NCBI RefSeq assembly: GCF_014926385.1
Contig: NZ_CP053291.1
Coordinates: forward strand, 1,736,001-1,800,000
DNA from: Trueperella pecoris
GTDB taxonomy: Bacteria > Actinomycetota > Actinomycetes > Actinomycetales > Actinomycetaceae
Direction: 5' to 3'
Length of the DNA stretch: 64,000 nt
The notes beneath the pieces were generated by a model. That model did no database searches. It was given only the letters and a program-made list of their open reading frames with translations, and was not told the DNA's origin. This document shows, one piece after another, positions 24,700 to 33,721 of this stretch (position 1 is the stretch's first letter; the number at the start of each line of letters is the position of its first letter). Made by a program: the position numbers and the translations under genes.

Positions 24700-25380
24700 T
24701 CACCTAGAACGTAAGCGCTCGTACCATCTTTTTAATGCGCTGAAAACACCGCAGTTAGTTGCTTCATCAACATGAGGGGTAATGCTAACCGTTGCGCTTG
24801 AGGAATCACCGTCATGCGGGTCGTCGACCGCACAGCGTGATGAAAGTTTGATAAGTCTGTCCACATATGCAGAATTGCGATCTCGAACGGCGTCACTCAC
24901 TACATTCAGCTTGGCTCGGGCTTCGCAGGGCAAGACATCATGCACAGGCGAATCATCCGGTTCGAGGGTCGCACAAAGAAGCGGAGATTCGACCGGTAAC
25001 ATTAGGTCCTTATTCGCAGACCAACAGTTCCACAGTCGGTGACGCCCGTTCTCCAGATATGGAGGATCACCGCAAGGACAGACACCATGCTTAAACCAGC
25101 GGTTCACAATCTCTTTTTCTGCCTCCGAAAGACTCCCGCAGGTAACAGTAACCTCCGCCCAGTCTGGATCGTCAGGGTCTTCTCTGTACTCGCCTGTAAC
25201 CAGTCGATTTCCAATGTCTTGAACAATCGAGCCAACTCCGGCCCAGTTCACGCTGTGCTTGTCCGCGTGACGGGGGTTATCAAGCTGATCCGCTAGATCA
25301 GGGTCCTGTGTGAGCTCTGGAAAGCACTCTGGATCAGCGAGCCAGTAGAATTGCGGAAACCGAACAAATATCGACGTCAT
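24700..25380 (-). CDS. Hypothetical protein between recombinase and truncated restriction gene
   Basis: A 226-aa acidic protein that I do not recognise. One Cys pair (GVCPCGDPPY) is visible; no membrane segment or signal peptide. It converges on recombinase 2 (stops 9 bp apart) and starts 15 bp after the stop of the truncated restriction gene, on the same strand. If the element boundary lies near 25.44 kb this is prophage cargo at the attachment end; otherwise it is chromosomal. The start ATG lacks a good ribosome site. Confidence 0.55.
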   Translation of the reverse strand: MTSIFVRFPQFYWLADPECFPELTQDPDLADQLDNPRHADKHSVNWAGVGSIVQDIGNRLVTGEYREDPDDPDWAEVTVTCGSLSEAEKEIVNRWFKHGVCPCGDPPYLENGRHRLWNCWSANKDLMLPVESPLLCATLEPDDSPVHDVLPCEARAKLNVVSDAVRDRNSAYVDRLIKLSSRCAVDDPHDGDSSSATVSITPHVDEATNCGVFSALKRWYERLRSR

Positions 25381-25394
25381 AAGTCAATGAACCA

Positions 25395-25455
25395 ATCAAA
25401 CCGCTAAAACGAGGTTCGCGCGCGTTTGTATCCGTTGTGGCATGAAAGTTTCGAT
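25395..25455. other. Probable right prophage-chromosome junction (attR)
   Basis: Family-like sequence of the restriction-modification protein is lost at about 25452, where methyltransferase motif I (DPFTGTG-type) should begin, and 19 unrelated codons lead to a stop. Large serine recombinases integrate next to their own genes, 760 bp away here. The core cannot be defined without the left junction, which is outside the window. Confidence 0.4.
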
Positions 25456-28314
25456 AATCGCCACGCCGTCGTCGGCAAGGCTCTTGCCGAAGTGGCGTTG
25501 CATAACTGCCTCAGCGGAATGAAGGATGTAGTCCACCACCTCCACCGGGGTAAAGACGATACCGAGACGGTCTTGCATCCGTGAGAACGCCTTCGTAAAG
25601 AACTTGTCGTAAAGCGTACGCATGATGTCCTGCTTGCCCGCAAGGTTATCGATGCCACGGATCTTCTCCGTCATCGTCTCATAGAACGCAGCCAGCGGCT
25701 CACGTTCCTTCTCAAACACCGTATATGCGGCCAGGCGGTCAACGATTCCCTGCATCGCGATGCTCACCGGGTTTTGCGCAGTGAACTCTTGATCCGGGAA
25801 CATCGCGTCAAATAGCGGTTTGGTAATCAGATGCTGAGCCAGCATCTCCACCGCCTGAGCCGCGTCAATCGCAGGATTAAGGGTGGCCTGCAGGGACTCA
25901 ACGAACACCTTAAACGCATCCTGATTCTCAGGCTCCTCCAAAAGGTTCTCGATCAAGTTAATGTAACGCGAAGCGATATCCGCAATATCCGCACTCCAGT
26001 CATCCCAATACTCACGCGTACCGACCTTCTTCACGATCTTCGCATAAACAGCGTCCTTCCAATCAGCAGCCGGGAAGATGAACGTGCCCTGAGTCGTTGT
26101 TCCTTGATCTGGAGCACTACCCGAATCTTCGTCGCCAGGAGCCGAGCCATCGAACATCCCCGATGCTGGAGTGCCAGAAAGATCCACCACGTCCACCAAG
26201 ATGTTCTCCGGGCGAGCGTTGTTGTACTCGATCGAATTAATCGTGTTGTCAAATCGCTCATCATGAGCACGGATCGCCTGAAGAACCTGCCAGACCACCT
26301 TGAAACGCTCGTTATCGTTCAGCGCCTCTTCAGGGGCAATACCCGCAGGAACCGCAACGGGCAAGATAATGTATCCAAATTCCTTACCCTCTGCCTTACG
26401 CATCACACGGCCCACGGCTTGGATTACATCCACCTGGGAATTACGCGGATTCAAGAACAATACGGCGTCGAGAGTCGGAACATCGACGCCCTCAGAAAGA
26501 CACCTAGCGTTGGTGAGAATGCGGCAGACCGGATGCTCCTTCCCCGGCTCATCCTTAAGCCAATCCAGAGCCTCACCACGCTCGATAGCATTCATCGAGC
26601 CATCCACATGCTCGCACTGAACCTCGAGATTATCGGTCTCGTCATCGTTGGTGAGATCCTGCAGATGCACACGCACCAGCTCAGGGAACTCCTGGGAAAT
26701 CTGCTTAGAGGCATTAATATCCTTGGCAAAAGCCACCGCACGCTTCATCGGCACAGCATCGCTACTGTACGTCGCATCGCTGTAAGGATTGCGACGCTTC
26801 GACAGCGCGTTCCAACAGCCCACCAGCTTGCCGACGTCATTCAACTTCAGCTCTCCATACGCCTGCCCCTCGGTCAGCTGGAACTGCTTTGCGATCTGCT
26901 CTTCGGGAACCGCCAACACAACGACCTTGTAGTCGGTCAGCAGTCCCTGGCTCACGGCCGCGCCGAACCCAAGCCGGTGGAACTCCGGGCCATACACTTC
27001 GACGTCGTCCATCGAAGTCAGAACAGCTTCGCGTTCCTTCGCCAGATTCTTCACGTTCGGCTGGTAAATCCGTGGAGTCGCCGTCATGTACAGGCGCTTA
27101 TCAGCACGCACATACGAATTGTCATGAACACGGGTAAATACCGACTCGTCCTCATCAGCCAGTTTCACGCCCGTCGTTCGATGGGCTTCATCGCAAATGA
27201 TCAGATCGAAATCTTGCCAATCATCACCAGACATCTCCTGAGCCTGATGCACAATATCAATACTCTGATAGGTGCAGAACACTACCTGCAACCCGGCGTC
27301 AAACTTGGCACGTGCAAGAGAATCGGCAAGCTTCTGCGCATCGGTAGTCGGCGGCGTCTTCAAATCCACCACGGAGAAATCGGCCAAATCCTGGCGCTCA
27401 GCACGCTTCCTGTTAACCTTCGTATCCGAGCACACACTCCACGCATCAAAAGAAATAGACGCTTCCGTGCTCCACTCCTGAAGAGTCTGGCTCATAAGCG
27501 CAAGCGAAGGCACCATGAACATCATGCGCAACGAGCCGCCGTTCTGCTCCGCCAGCTTCTCAGCCAACTTCAGAGAAGTAAAAGTCTTTCCAGTACCGCA
27601 AGCCATCACCAACATTCCGCGATCATGAGAAGCAAAGCCCTCCATCACATCACGAATCGCGTTAACCTGATGCGTTCGCAGCATCTTGCGAGCCTGCTTT
27701 TCGGGAGCCACTTGCGGCGCTTCGAGATCGTAGCTGCTCCAGTCGATATCAGAGTTGCGCAAATCCGTGAGGCCAATGCGACTCACCGGAAGGTGCTGGC
27801 CTCGAACCGCCTCTTCAGCATTCGCGCCCCACGGAGCCCCCGTCGTCTCCACAAAAATACGACGTTTGAATGGAGCCTTGCCCGATTCTGAGAGGAAAGA
27901 ATCCACGTGAGCCTTTTGAATCGACGTACCCGAGGCGTAAAACTTGCACTGAATCGCAACCGCCGGCGTATCAGCCTTCACGACGCCATCTGCTGGCATG
28001 TCATCGTGCTCGATCGCCACCAGATCAATCCCCGTATCAGGGCGACCAGCTAGGCCACCCTCAACCCAATCACGCCAGAACAACACCTGCGCAAACTGCG
28101 CCTTCATCTGAGCATCGTTACTCAAATACGTACGAACCAGCTGCTCAAACAGATTGCCCTTGGCACGCTCAGAATCACTCATCTGACGCAGCTGCACCAG
28201 TAGCTCATCAAAAGCACCCGCACTACGTGCCGTTTCCCGCTGCGAATCCAGGGACATTCCGTTCAACTCGTCAGTTGCTTTTTCTTCCGAGAAAGCGCCT
28301 TGGTTCTTATCCAA
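25396..28314 (-). pseudogene. Type ISP (LlaGI-like) restriction-modification protein, truncated before the methyltransferase
   Basis: 972 aa of a single-chain restriction enzyme normally near 1,500-1,650 aa. Present: Mrr-like nuclease (D97 in DTGIDLVAIE and QCK 122-124), superfamily 2 translocase (Walker A ACGTGKT 238-244, DEAH 375-378, MTATPRI, motif VI QAVGRVMRKAEG), coupler region, and the start of the methyltransferase up to GKSLADDGVAII. Missing: the SAM-binding motif I, NPPY-type motif and target-recognition domain. Nuclease and motor without methylation would be inactive or harmful, so it is called a pseudogene or phage-interrupted gene. The lost half may lie beyond the left prophage end. 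Confidence 0.85.
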
Positions 28315-28627
28315 TGTCCCATCCTTACAAGCGTAGGTTCACGTCGATGTGATCGAATTTGGCGATTAATACATGATGATTATTTGCCTGGATAAACAGT
28401 ATCAAAGCAGGCGGACGCCGGCTGTGAAAGCGGAGTAACGTATCTGGACTCGCTTCCCAAGGTGACCTAGTGGAACGAGACCCGCCTACACCAAGCCCTA
28501 GGGTACCGCACACCGCTCGAGATCGAGAACGACTACTGGCACATCACCGACGCATCAGAGAAAATGAAAACCAGGGCAAACGCCTAGGAAGCAAACTCGG
28601 GACACTTCAACCCGGACTTGACACTAT
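28315..28627. other. Intergenic region between the HEPN gene and the restriction gene
   Basis: 313 bp, AT-richer than the prophage. It probably holds the promoter of the restriction gene (minus strand). A short plus-strand peptide stretch IENDYWHITDASEKM reads protein-like but has no start signal and is likely a remnant. No RNA gene seen. Confidence 0.4.
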
Positions 28628-29320
28628 TCAGGCCTTCTCCAACAAACTAATAGTAGATTCGACGATCCTTTCACATCCTCGCGATAGATCATACGAATAA
28701 TCCGAAAAGGAACCTACAATAGCTCGAACACTTTCCGTGTCATCGGATACTCCCAAAATTGTATCAATGCTTCCAGCTCGGTGAACGATAATGTGCCGAG
28801 CGGTCGCAAGTGTCCCTAACGCTTGTTTGAACGCCTCCCGTTCTTCCGCAATCGGAATAAGATCTTTCATCTTTGGCAAGGCAAGTTCCGCGAGCTTCCG
28901 GGTAATATCCTCATACGACTGAAAATTGTCCCGTTCTAGGTCCTTTGACAAAGATGCTAGGCCCAATCCCTCCATATAAGGAAACACGAAACTAGAGTTT
29001 CTCGAATCTAGAAAACAGGAGACTGTCGCAACGGAGACCTTCGCCTTAACCTTACCGGATATAGCGATATTACCCTGAAGATAACCCGCTGCGATTTCGA
29101 AGAAATAGTTCTTGAAAAACTCATCTGTAGCGGCGACTAGGAACATCACCGAGCTACGCTGAATATCGGCTATCGCTTCCGCGGAAAATGGAAGTGGCCC
29201 CAGAGCTACGTCACCAATCTGAGCAAGTTCCGAAGCTCTATTCAGAACTGATTTCATCCTCTCGAGTCGCCAACGCAAGCGTGTTGCACGATCAGTAGTT
29301 AGCACTTGCTTCCTTGACAA
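28628..29320 (-). CDS. HEPN-domain protein with RX4H ribonuclease motif (RiboL-PSP-HEPN-like)
   Basis: A 230-aa all-helical protein. R175-HIIV-H180 (TARHIIVHRAG) is the RX4H signature of active HEPN ribonucleases, in the expected C-terminal helix, and the N-terminal AATDEFFKNYFFE helix fits RiboL-PSP-HEPN proteins. HEPN RNases often act as toxins or abortive-infection effectors. Its start overlaps the end of the ParA-like gene by 29 bp, so the two are coupled. A later Met (29254) would remove the overlap. The AT-rich codons differ from the neighbours, suggesting transfer. The RNase call is by motif only. Confidence 0.75.
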   Translation of the reverse strand: MSRKQVLTTDRATRLRWRLERMKSVLNRASELAQIGDVALGPLPFSAEAIADIQRSSVMFLVAATDEFFKNYFFEIAAGYLQGNIAISGKVKAKVSVATVSCFLDSRNSSFVFPYMEGLGLASLSKDLERDNFQSYEDITRKLAELALPKMKDLIPIAEEREAFKQALGTLATARHIIVHRAGSIDTILGVSDDTESVRAIVGSFSDYSYDLSRGCERIVESTISLLEKA

Positions 29321-30356
29321 TTCCCACCACGGTATTAGCGAAATCGGTGAATATTCTATCGAAATTATGGATGTTATTTAGTTGGCTAGATGCCGCGGCA
29401 CCGGAGGTGGTCAAATCACTTTCTTTAAGCTCGAAGACAGGCTTATGTGCCTGTTGCGAGGAAGCGATCAGCGAATTGAAATCTGGAATTTCAGCCAACC
29501 GATAGTCACTCACATACTCCGCCTGAATAGCTGGATCTAAGGTGAGTCCGCACTCTCTCATTCGCGGGATGAATGTATTTTCCGTGGTGTCGAGCAGCAT
29601 GTTGAAATACTGCTCAAACATCTGGGTTGGCACTCCGTTTCTCGGCCGATACCTTTGTATTACACTTCCGAGGTATTTAGGGGTGCGCGGTTCAAACTTA
29701 TAGACCAGATCACTGTCAGAAAACATCTGAAGCGCCTGGATCTTTTGTGACCAGTTAACCCAGCCAGGAATTGCTTCCGATAGGCTCTCCAGCGCCATTA
29801 CTGAGAAGATATCGGGAAACATCGGAACTATAAAATAATCCGAATTGAGAAAATTCACCTGATTGAGCGCGCCAAGGCTCGGGCTCATATCGATGAGGAT
29901 AAAATCTGCGTCGTATTTTTCAAATATTAATTCATAGAGCGCCCCAAAACTTCCCGGAACATTTTGCATTGCAGGCAACATAGATCCCATATTTAACGCG
30001 GTAGCCAGTTGAGTTTCGACTTCGGCCAACTTGATACTCCCCGGCAAAAGGAGCAGTTTCGGATTTGAAGCTACCCTTTGAAGCTCAGGTGCACGTAATT
30101 TAGATCCAGTACTTTTCAAGGCAGGAAGAAGCGAATCGTAAAGATTACTCTGTGCATAATTTTGGTACGCCTGATTGTGAGTGCCATTATCTTCAACGTC
30201 AAGCGCAAGCCCACTCAAATTACATTGTGGATCCGCATCGACAAGCACCACTGTGTATCCCAGCGAAGAAAGTTTCCAACCCAGATTAAAGCACGTAGTT
30301 GTTTTACTAACCCCACCCTTGTTATTAAAAAATGCGATAATAGACTTGTACCCCAT
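29292..30356 (-). CDS. ParA/MinD-like P-loop ATPase
   Basis: A 354-aa SIMIBI ATPase with the deviant Walker A KGGVSKTT (13-20, signature lysine K13), VLVDADPQCNLSG (switch I/Walker A' region) and Walker B FILIDMSPSLGALN. It is longer than chromosomal ParA (about 290 aa), with an inserted segment and a variable C-terminal half, and no parB gene follows. Its partner is instead the overlapping HEPN gene. It may regulate or sense for the toxin; a segregation role is unlikely without ParB. ATG start with weak upstream AGGGG. Confidence 0.85.
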   Translation of the reverse strand: MGYKSIIAFFNNKGGVSKTTTCFNLGWKLSSLGYTVVLVDADPQCNLSGLALDVEDNGTHNQAYQNYAQSNLYDSLLPALKSTGSKLRAPELQRVASNPKLLLLPGSIKLAEVETQLATALNMGSMLPAMQNVPGSFGALYELIFEKYDADFILIDMSPSLGALNQVNFLNSDYFIVPMFPDIFSVMALESLSEAIPGWVNWSQKIQALQMFSDSDLVYKFEPRTPKYLGSVIQRYRPRNGVPTQMFEQYFNMLLDTTENTFIPRMRECGLTLDPAIQAEYVSDYRLAEIPDFNSLIASSQQAHKPVFELKESDLTTSGAAASSQLNNIHNFDRIFTDFANTVVGIVKEASANY

Positions 30357-30773
30357 AAGTGCACTTACCCCTCTCGAAGTTTTTCAATTTCTAGCGCTTT
30401 ACCTGCTTACTCAGAGGATACCCTGAGCCAGCAGGGGCCGTATATCGAATCGGGCAATCTCTCGTTCAAGTCTTCAAATCCGATAGAATTCACCTTAGTT
30501 AGTTTCACGAAAATTTAGTGCTCCAGATTGCTTTACTAGCCGTTTGCTTCAGTTTCCATTATTTCTGTTGCGGCGATAGTCAAGTTGGAGAGCTGAATAT
30601 CACCTAATCGGTTGCCCTTTATGCCTACAGCACACAAAATCGACTGTCCTCTTATTCTGCGTGGCTAAGCGGGAGCGCCTTCAACCCCGCCCCCGGGCAG
30701 GCGACGTGCTAGTTTGGAAGGCAGTCCCGCGCGTTCACCCGCCCTACACTCCAGCAGATCAACGAGGATTTCC
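30357..30773. other. AT-rich intergenic region between divergent ParA-like and Mrr genes
   Basis: 417 bp with clearly higher AT than the window average. It should carry the divergent promoters for the ParA-HEPN pair and the Mrr gene. I see no convincing gene or RNA in it. Confidence 0.4.
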
Positions 30774-31706
30774 ATGCCCACCGACCTGACACCCACCATC
30801 GACCAGTTCCGGACCGCCACCCTCGGCGTCCTGGCAGACGGCCAGGAGCGTTCCGTAGCCGAGATCGTCGAGCTCGTCGCTGAGCACATGCGCCTCTCCG
30901 ATGAGGCCCTCGCCGAACTCGTCCCGTCGGGCCAGCCACGATACGCCAACCGCATCAACTGGGCGCTGTCTTCCTTCGTCAAGGCCGCGCTCGTCGAGCG
31001 TCCCCGACGCGGCCACTACCGCATCACCGACGATGGCCGTTCCGTCGCCCGTCGTGGGCTCTCCTCCTACTCCGAACGAGACATGCTCGAGTGGCCCGAA
31101 TGGCGCGCTTACCAAGAGGAGATCAAAGCCCGCAAAGAGACACCGGACGTCACGGCGCAAGGTGGCGACGGCGTCGTCGACCCGATCGAAACCATGCTCG
31201 ACGCCGAACGCTCCTTCAACGCCCAAACCGAAACCGACCTGCGCCGGCGATTGCAAAACGCTGACCCGGCGTTCTTCGAACGAGCGGTCGTGGACCTGCT
31301 GTGGGCCATGGGATACGGCGGAACCCACGGCGAAAAGCAACGCGTGGGCAAGTCCGGGGACGGTGGTATCGACGGCGTCATCAGGCAAGACGCACTCGGA
31401 CTGAGCAACATCTACATCCAGGCCAAACGCTACGCGGACACGAACAAGGTCGGCGACCCGGAAATCCGCAACTTCATCGGCGCGCTCGACACCCGCGGGG
31501 CAAACCTCGGTGTCTTCATCACCACCTCCACCTTCCAGCCGCGCGCAATCAAGACCGCCGCCGGCTACCGGCACGGCAAAATCGTCCTCATCGACGGGAT
31601 CAAGCTGACCGAGCTGATGCTCGCCTATGGGGTCGGGGTGCAGAAAGCCCACGAATTCACCCTCTACGAGATGGACGAAGACTTCTTCAGTGACGAGCTC
31701 GGGTAG
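30774..31706 (+). CDS. Mrr-type (type IV) restriction endonuclease
   Basis: A 310-aa protein. Residues 5-105 form the Mrr N-terminal winged-helix domain (WALSSFVKAALVERPRRGHY). About 165-290 is the Mrr catalytic PD-(D/E)xK domain: E169 in FFERAVVDLLWAMGY, D200 in SGDGGIDGVI, and QAK 216-218 (IYIQAKRY). Such enzymes cut modified (methylated) DNA. ATG 30774 follows GAGGA; the open frame further upstream lacks family similarity. It belongs to the defence island, and with a phage methyltransferase nearby the host may have to tolerate that methylation. Confidence 0.92.
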   Translation: MPTDLTPTIDQFRTATLGVLADGQERSVAEIVELVAEHMRLSDEALAELVPSGQPRYANRINWALSSFVKAALVERPRRGHYRITDDGRSVARRGLSSYSERDMLEWPEWRAYQEEIKARKETPDVTAQGGDGVVDPIETMLDAERSFNAQTETDLRRRLQNADPAFFERAVVDLLWAMGYGGTHGEKQRVGKSGDGGIDGVIRQDALGLSNIYIQAKRYADTNKVGDPEIRNFIGALDTRGANLGVFITTSTFQPRAIKTAAGYRHGKIVLIDGIKLTELMLAYGVGVQKAHEFTLYEMDEDFFSDELG

Positions 31707-31825
31707 GCGGCGCTGGAGAGCTTATTCATGCATCACCAGCGCCCGCTCAGCGAAGAACTGTAGCGCAATCTCGACAGCCACCAGGCTCCGCATTACGATT
31801 GTATTACAGAGCGAGGAGGTCACCC

Positions 31826-32050
31826 ACGCCGACAATCAGCCTGTGAGTTCCCGAAGACGAGCTCGCCCTCTTTAAGTTATTCGCGAAACACACCAACACA
31901 AGCGTGTCCGAGATGATTCGACAAACGGTCATCGAGCGCATCGAAAACGAATACGATCTTTGCGTGTTTGCAGAATATGAGGACCAAAAGAAATCAGGCC
32001 ACTTCAAGACGCGCCCGATCAACGAGCTATGGGACGAACTTGGGCTATGA
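31826..32050 (+). pseudogene. relB: Decayed RelB-type antitoxin
   Basis: A frame beginning at ACG 31826 (after GAGGAGGTCACCC) reads TPTISL-stop-VPEDELALFKLFAKHT, continuing to RPINELWDELGL at 32050. This is a RelB/DinJ-type antitoxin of about 74 aa with two lesions: start codon ATG changed to ACG, and an in-frame TGA at 31844-31846 where CGA (Arg) is expected. The stop overlaps the toxin ATG. Confidence 0.75.
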
Positions 32051-32154
32051 CCTATGAGATCCATACAACTCACCATTTTGACAAAGCATTCAAGAAACTA
32101 GCCCCACAAACACAGCTGATCATCAAGGTCTGGATCACGAAAAATCTGGCCTGA
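32047..32154 (+). pseudogene. relE: Truncated RelE-type toxin
   Basis: 35 aa remain of a toxin of about 85-90 aa: MTYEIHTTHHFDKAFKKLAP then QTQLIIKVWITKNLA and TGA. The catalytic C-terminal half (Arg-rich strands, YRIL-type motif) is absent; the following bases decay into the end of the Fic gene. It overlaps the antitoxin by 4 bp, the usual relBE arrangement. Confidence 0.75.
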
Positions 32155-32178
32155 CGCCAAGACCTCCCAGGGCCATCA

Positions 32179-33477
32179 TCACCGAGTACCGAAGGGACGC
32201 TCTGGAACCGGACGATTCGGCGGACTCACGCGCGTGTCAAACCTCGTAGATGCGAGAGCCCGCTCAGCATGCGTCACCAAATCGAGCACGTCCTGGGCAA
32301 TGTAGGCCTGCGTGCCACGGGCAATACTGCGCGTGCTCATGACACCCGCTTCCTTGAGCTGGGTGAGCGCATCCGAGGCTTTTTGGGGTGACATCCCGTG
32401 AATCTGACTCGCCGTCTTGATCGTCAGAACAGGGGATCCGGCAAGGCGCTGCAGAATCTGCGCCACCGCCGAGTCGGAGCGAAGCCTACGGGTGTAGCCG
32501 TGCGCCTCACGGTAAGAGTCCAGCTGCTCGTTCCACTGCCGGCGCAGCTGCCGGATGTCCTCACGGAGTTCCTCAGCCTGCGTCACCGCATGGTCAACGG
32601 CAGTCGCGAAAAGCTCAATCCACGCATTGATTGCGTGGGCGTTCTCCGGCGTCGTGCCATTGCCCTCGAACCGGAGGGCGTTGAGCGCCTGCACATACGT
32701 ATCCCGGAATGTTGAGAGCACCAAACTCACCGGCAACACGCGGCTCGGAGTGAGGCCACGCCGGGTGAGGACCGTGTGGATGAGAGCACGCCCGACCCTT
32801 CCGTTACCGTCGGTGAACGGATGGATCGATTCAAATTGAGCATGAACCAACGCCGCCTGGATCAACGGCCCATGCGTTGCGCCATTGAGATAAGTCAGTA
32901 GATCCTCGAGCAACTCCGGCACACGATCCGGGGAAGGCGGCACATAGTCGGCACCTATCGGATGGTAATTGGAGGTGCCCACCCAGTTTTGAACGGTACG
33001 GATTCCGATCGAAGGGTTATCGGAGCCTAGAAGCGCAGTCTGAAGGCCGACGAGGTCGCTCGCCGTTACAACGTCAGCCTGCGCAAGCCTTTGGGATGAC
33101 TCACGGACCACCGTCATGTTTCGGGCGACGAGCTTTGCGGCGTCAGAAATACCGCGAACATCCTCCGCCTCCCCGATCTCGGCAAGCGCAACCTGCTTTG
33201 CGGCGGGGAGAATCCCTTCGATCTGCGAAGAAGCAATGGCCTCAGAGCGCAGTAGGAAACGGGACAGGTCCTCGAGTTCCGCGACTCCCTCCGTCGCAAT
33301 GAGGTTTTGTACTCGGCGTTCGACAGCCGCAAGATGGGCGCTCAGCTTAGGATCAAGCTGGAATTGCAAGGTAGTAAGGAAGTCCGGGATATAGATGCTG
33401 TACTCACCACCCCGCCGATTCGCACGCCCAGGAAGGCTCAGGTTCGCCTCCCACAATCCCGTCACATACGTTCCCAC
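32179..33477 (-). CDS. Fic-family (AMP transferase) protein
   Basis: A 432-aa protein with the full Fic active-site motif HPFTDGNGRVGR at 219-230 (catalytic H219), which transfers AMP or another phosphate moiety to proteins. SSQIEG at 83-88 matches the inhibitory (S/T)xxxE(G/N) helix, so this is a class II, self-inhibited Fic protein that needs no separate antitoxin. The C-terminal 100 residues form a winged helix (TIKTASQIHGMSPQKASDAL). Target unknown. Confidence 0.93.
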   Translation of the reverse strand: MGTYVTGLWEANLSLPGRANRRGGEYSIYIPDFLTTLQFQLDPKLSAHLAAVERRVQNLIATEGVAELEDLSRFLLRSEAIASSQIEGILPAAKQVALAEIGEAEDVRGISDAAKLVARNMTVVRESSQRLAQADVVTASDLVGLQTALLGSDNPSIGIRTVQNWVGTSNYHPIGADYVPPSPDRVPELLEDLLTYLNGATHGPLIQAALVHAQFESIHPFTDGNGRVGRALIHTVLTRRGLTPSRVLPVSLVLSTFRDTYVQALNALRFEGNGTTPENAHAINAWIELFATAVDHAVTQAEELREDIRQLRRQWNEQLDSYREAHGYTRRLRSDSAVAQILQRLAGSPVLTIKTASQIHGMSPQKASDALTQLKEAGVMSTRSIARGTQAYIAQDVLDLVTHAERALASTRFDTRVSPPNRPVPERPFGTR

Positions 33478-33721
33478 CTTGCACCTCCTTTAAGGAATAA
33501 CCGTTCACACAAGCAAAAACTTATCACCTTTAACCGCTAAAGATGAATAGCTTCAGACGAGCGGAACGGATAACCCTTATACGTCCCGGCTCCCTCAGCT
33601 GTTCGGCCTGCGGGTCGCGAGATGCCAACACCGCACCTTGAATAAAGTCGCAAAAGAAGACAGTCAAACACTCGCAGAAGCGACATCGATTCTCACGAGC
33701 GAAGCCACCGCCGAGTATGAG

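Noticed and set aside
24692-25395. tRNA or tmRNA gene as prophage attachment site
   Set aside because: No cloverleaf was recognised near the junction, and serine recombinases usually insert in protein genes. I could not run a tRNA search program.
25831-27891. 686-codon open frame opposite the restriction gene
   Set aside because: It mirrors a strongly conserved helicase gene, is basic and low in recognisable structure, and has no ribosome site or motif.
28470-28590. Plus-strand peptide stretch IENDYWHITDASEKM
   Set aside because: No start codon with ribosome site and no neighbouring partner; kept only as a possible remnant.
29292-30356. Chromosome or plasmid partition locus
   Set aside because: No ParB gene or parS-like repeats adjoin the ParA-like gene; the coupled partner is a HEPN protein.
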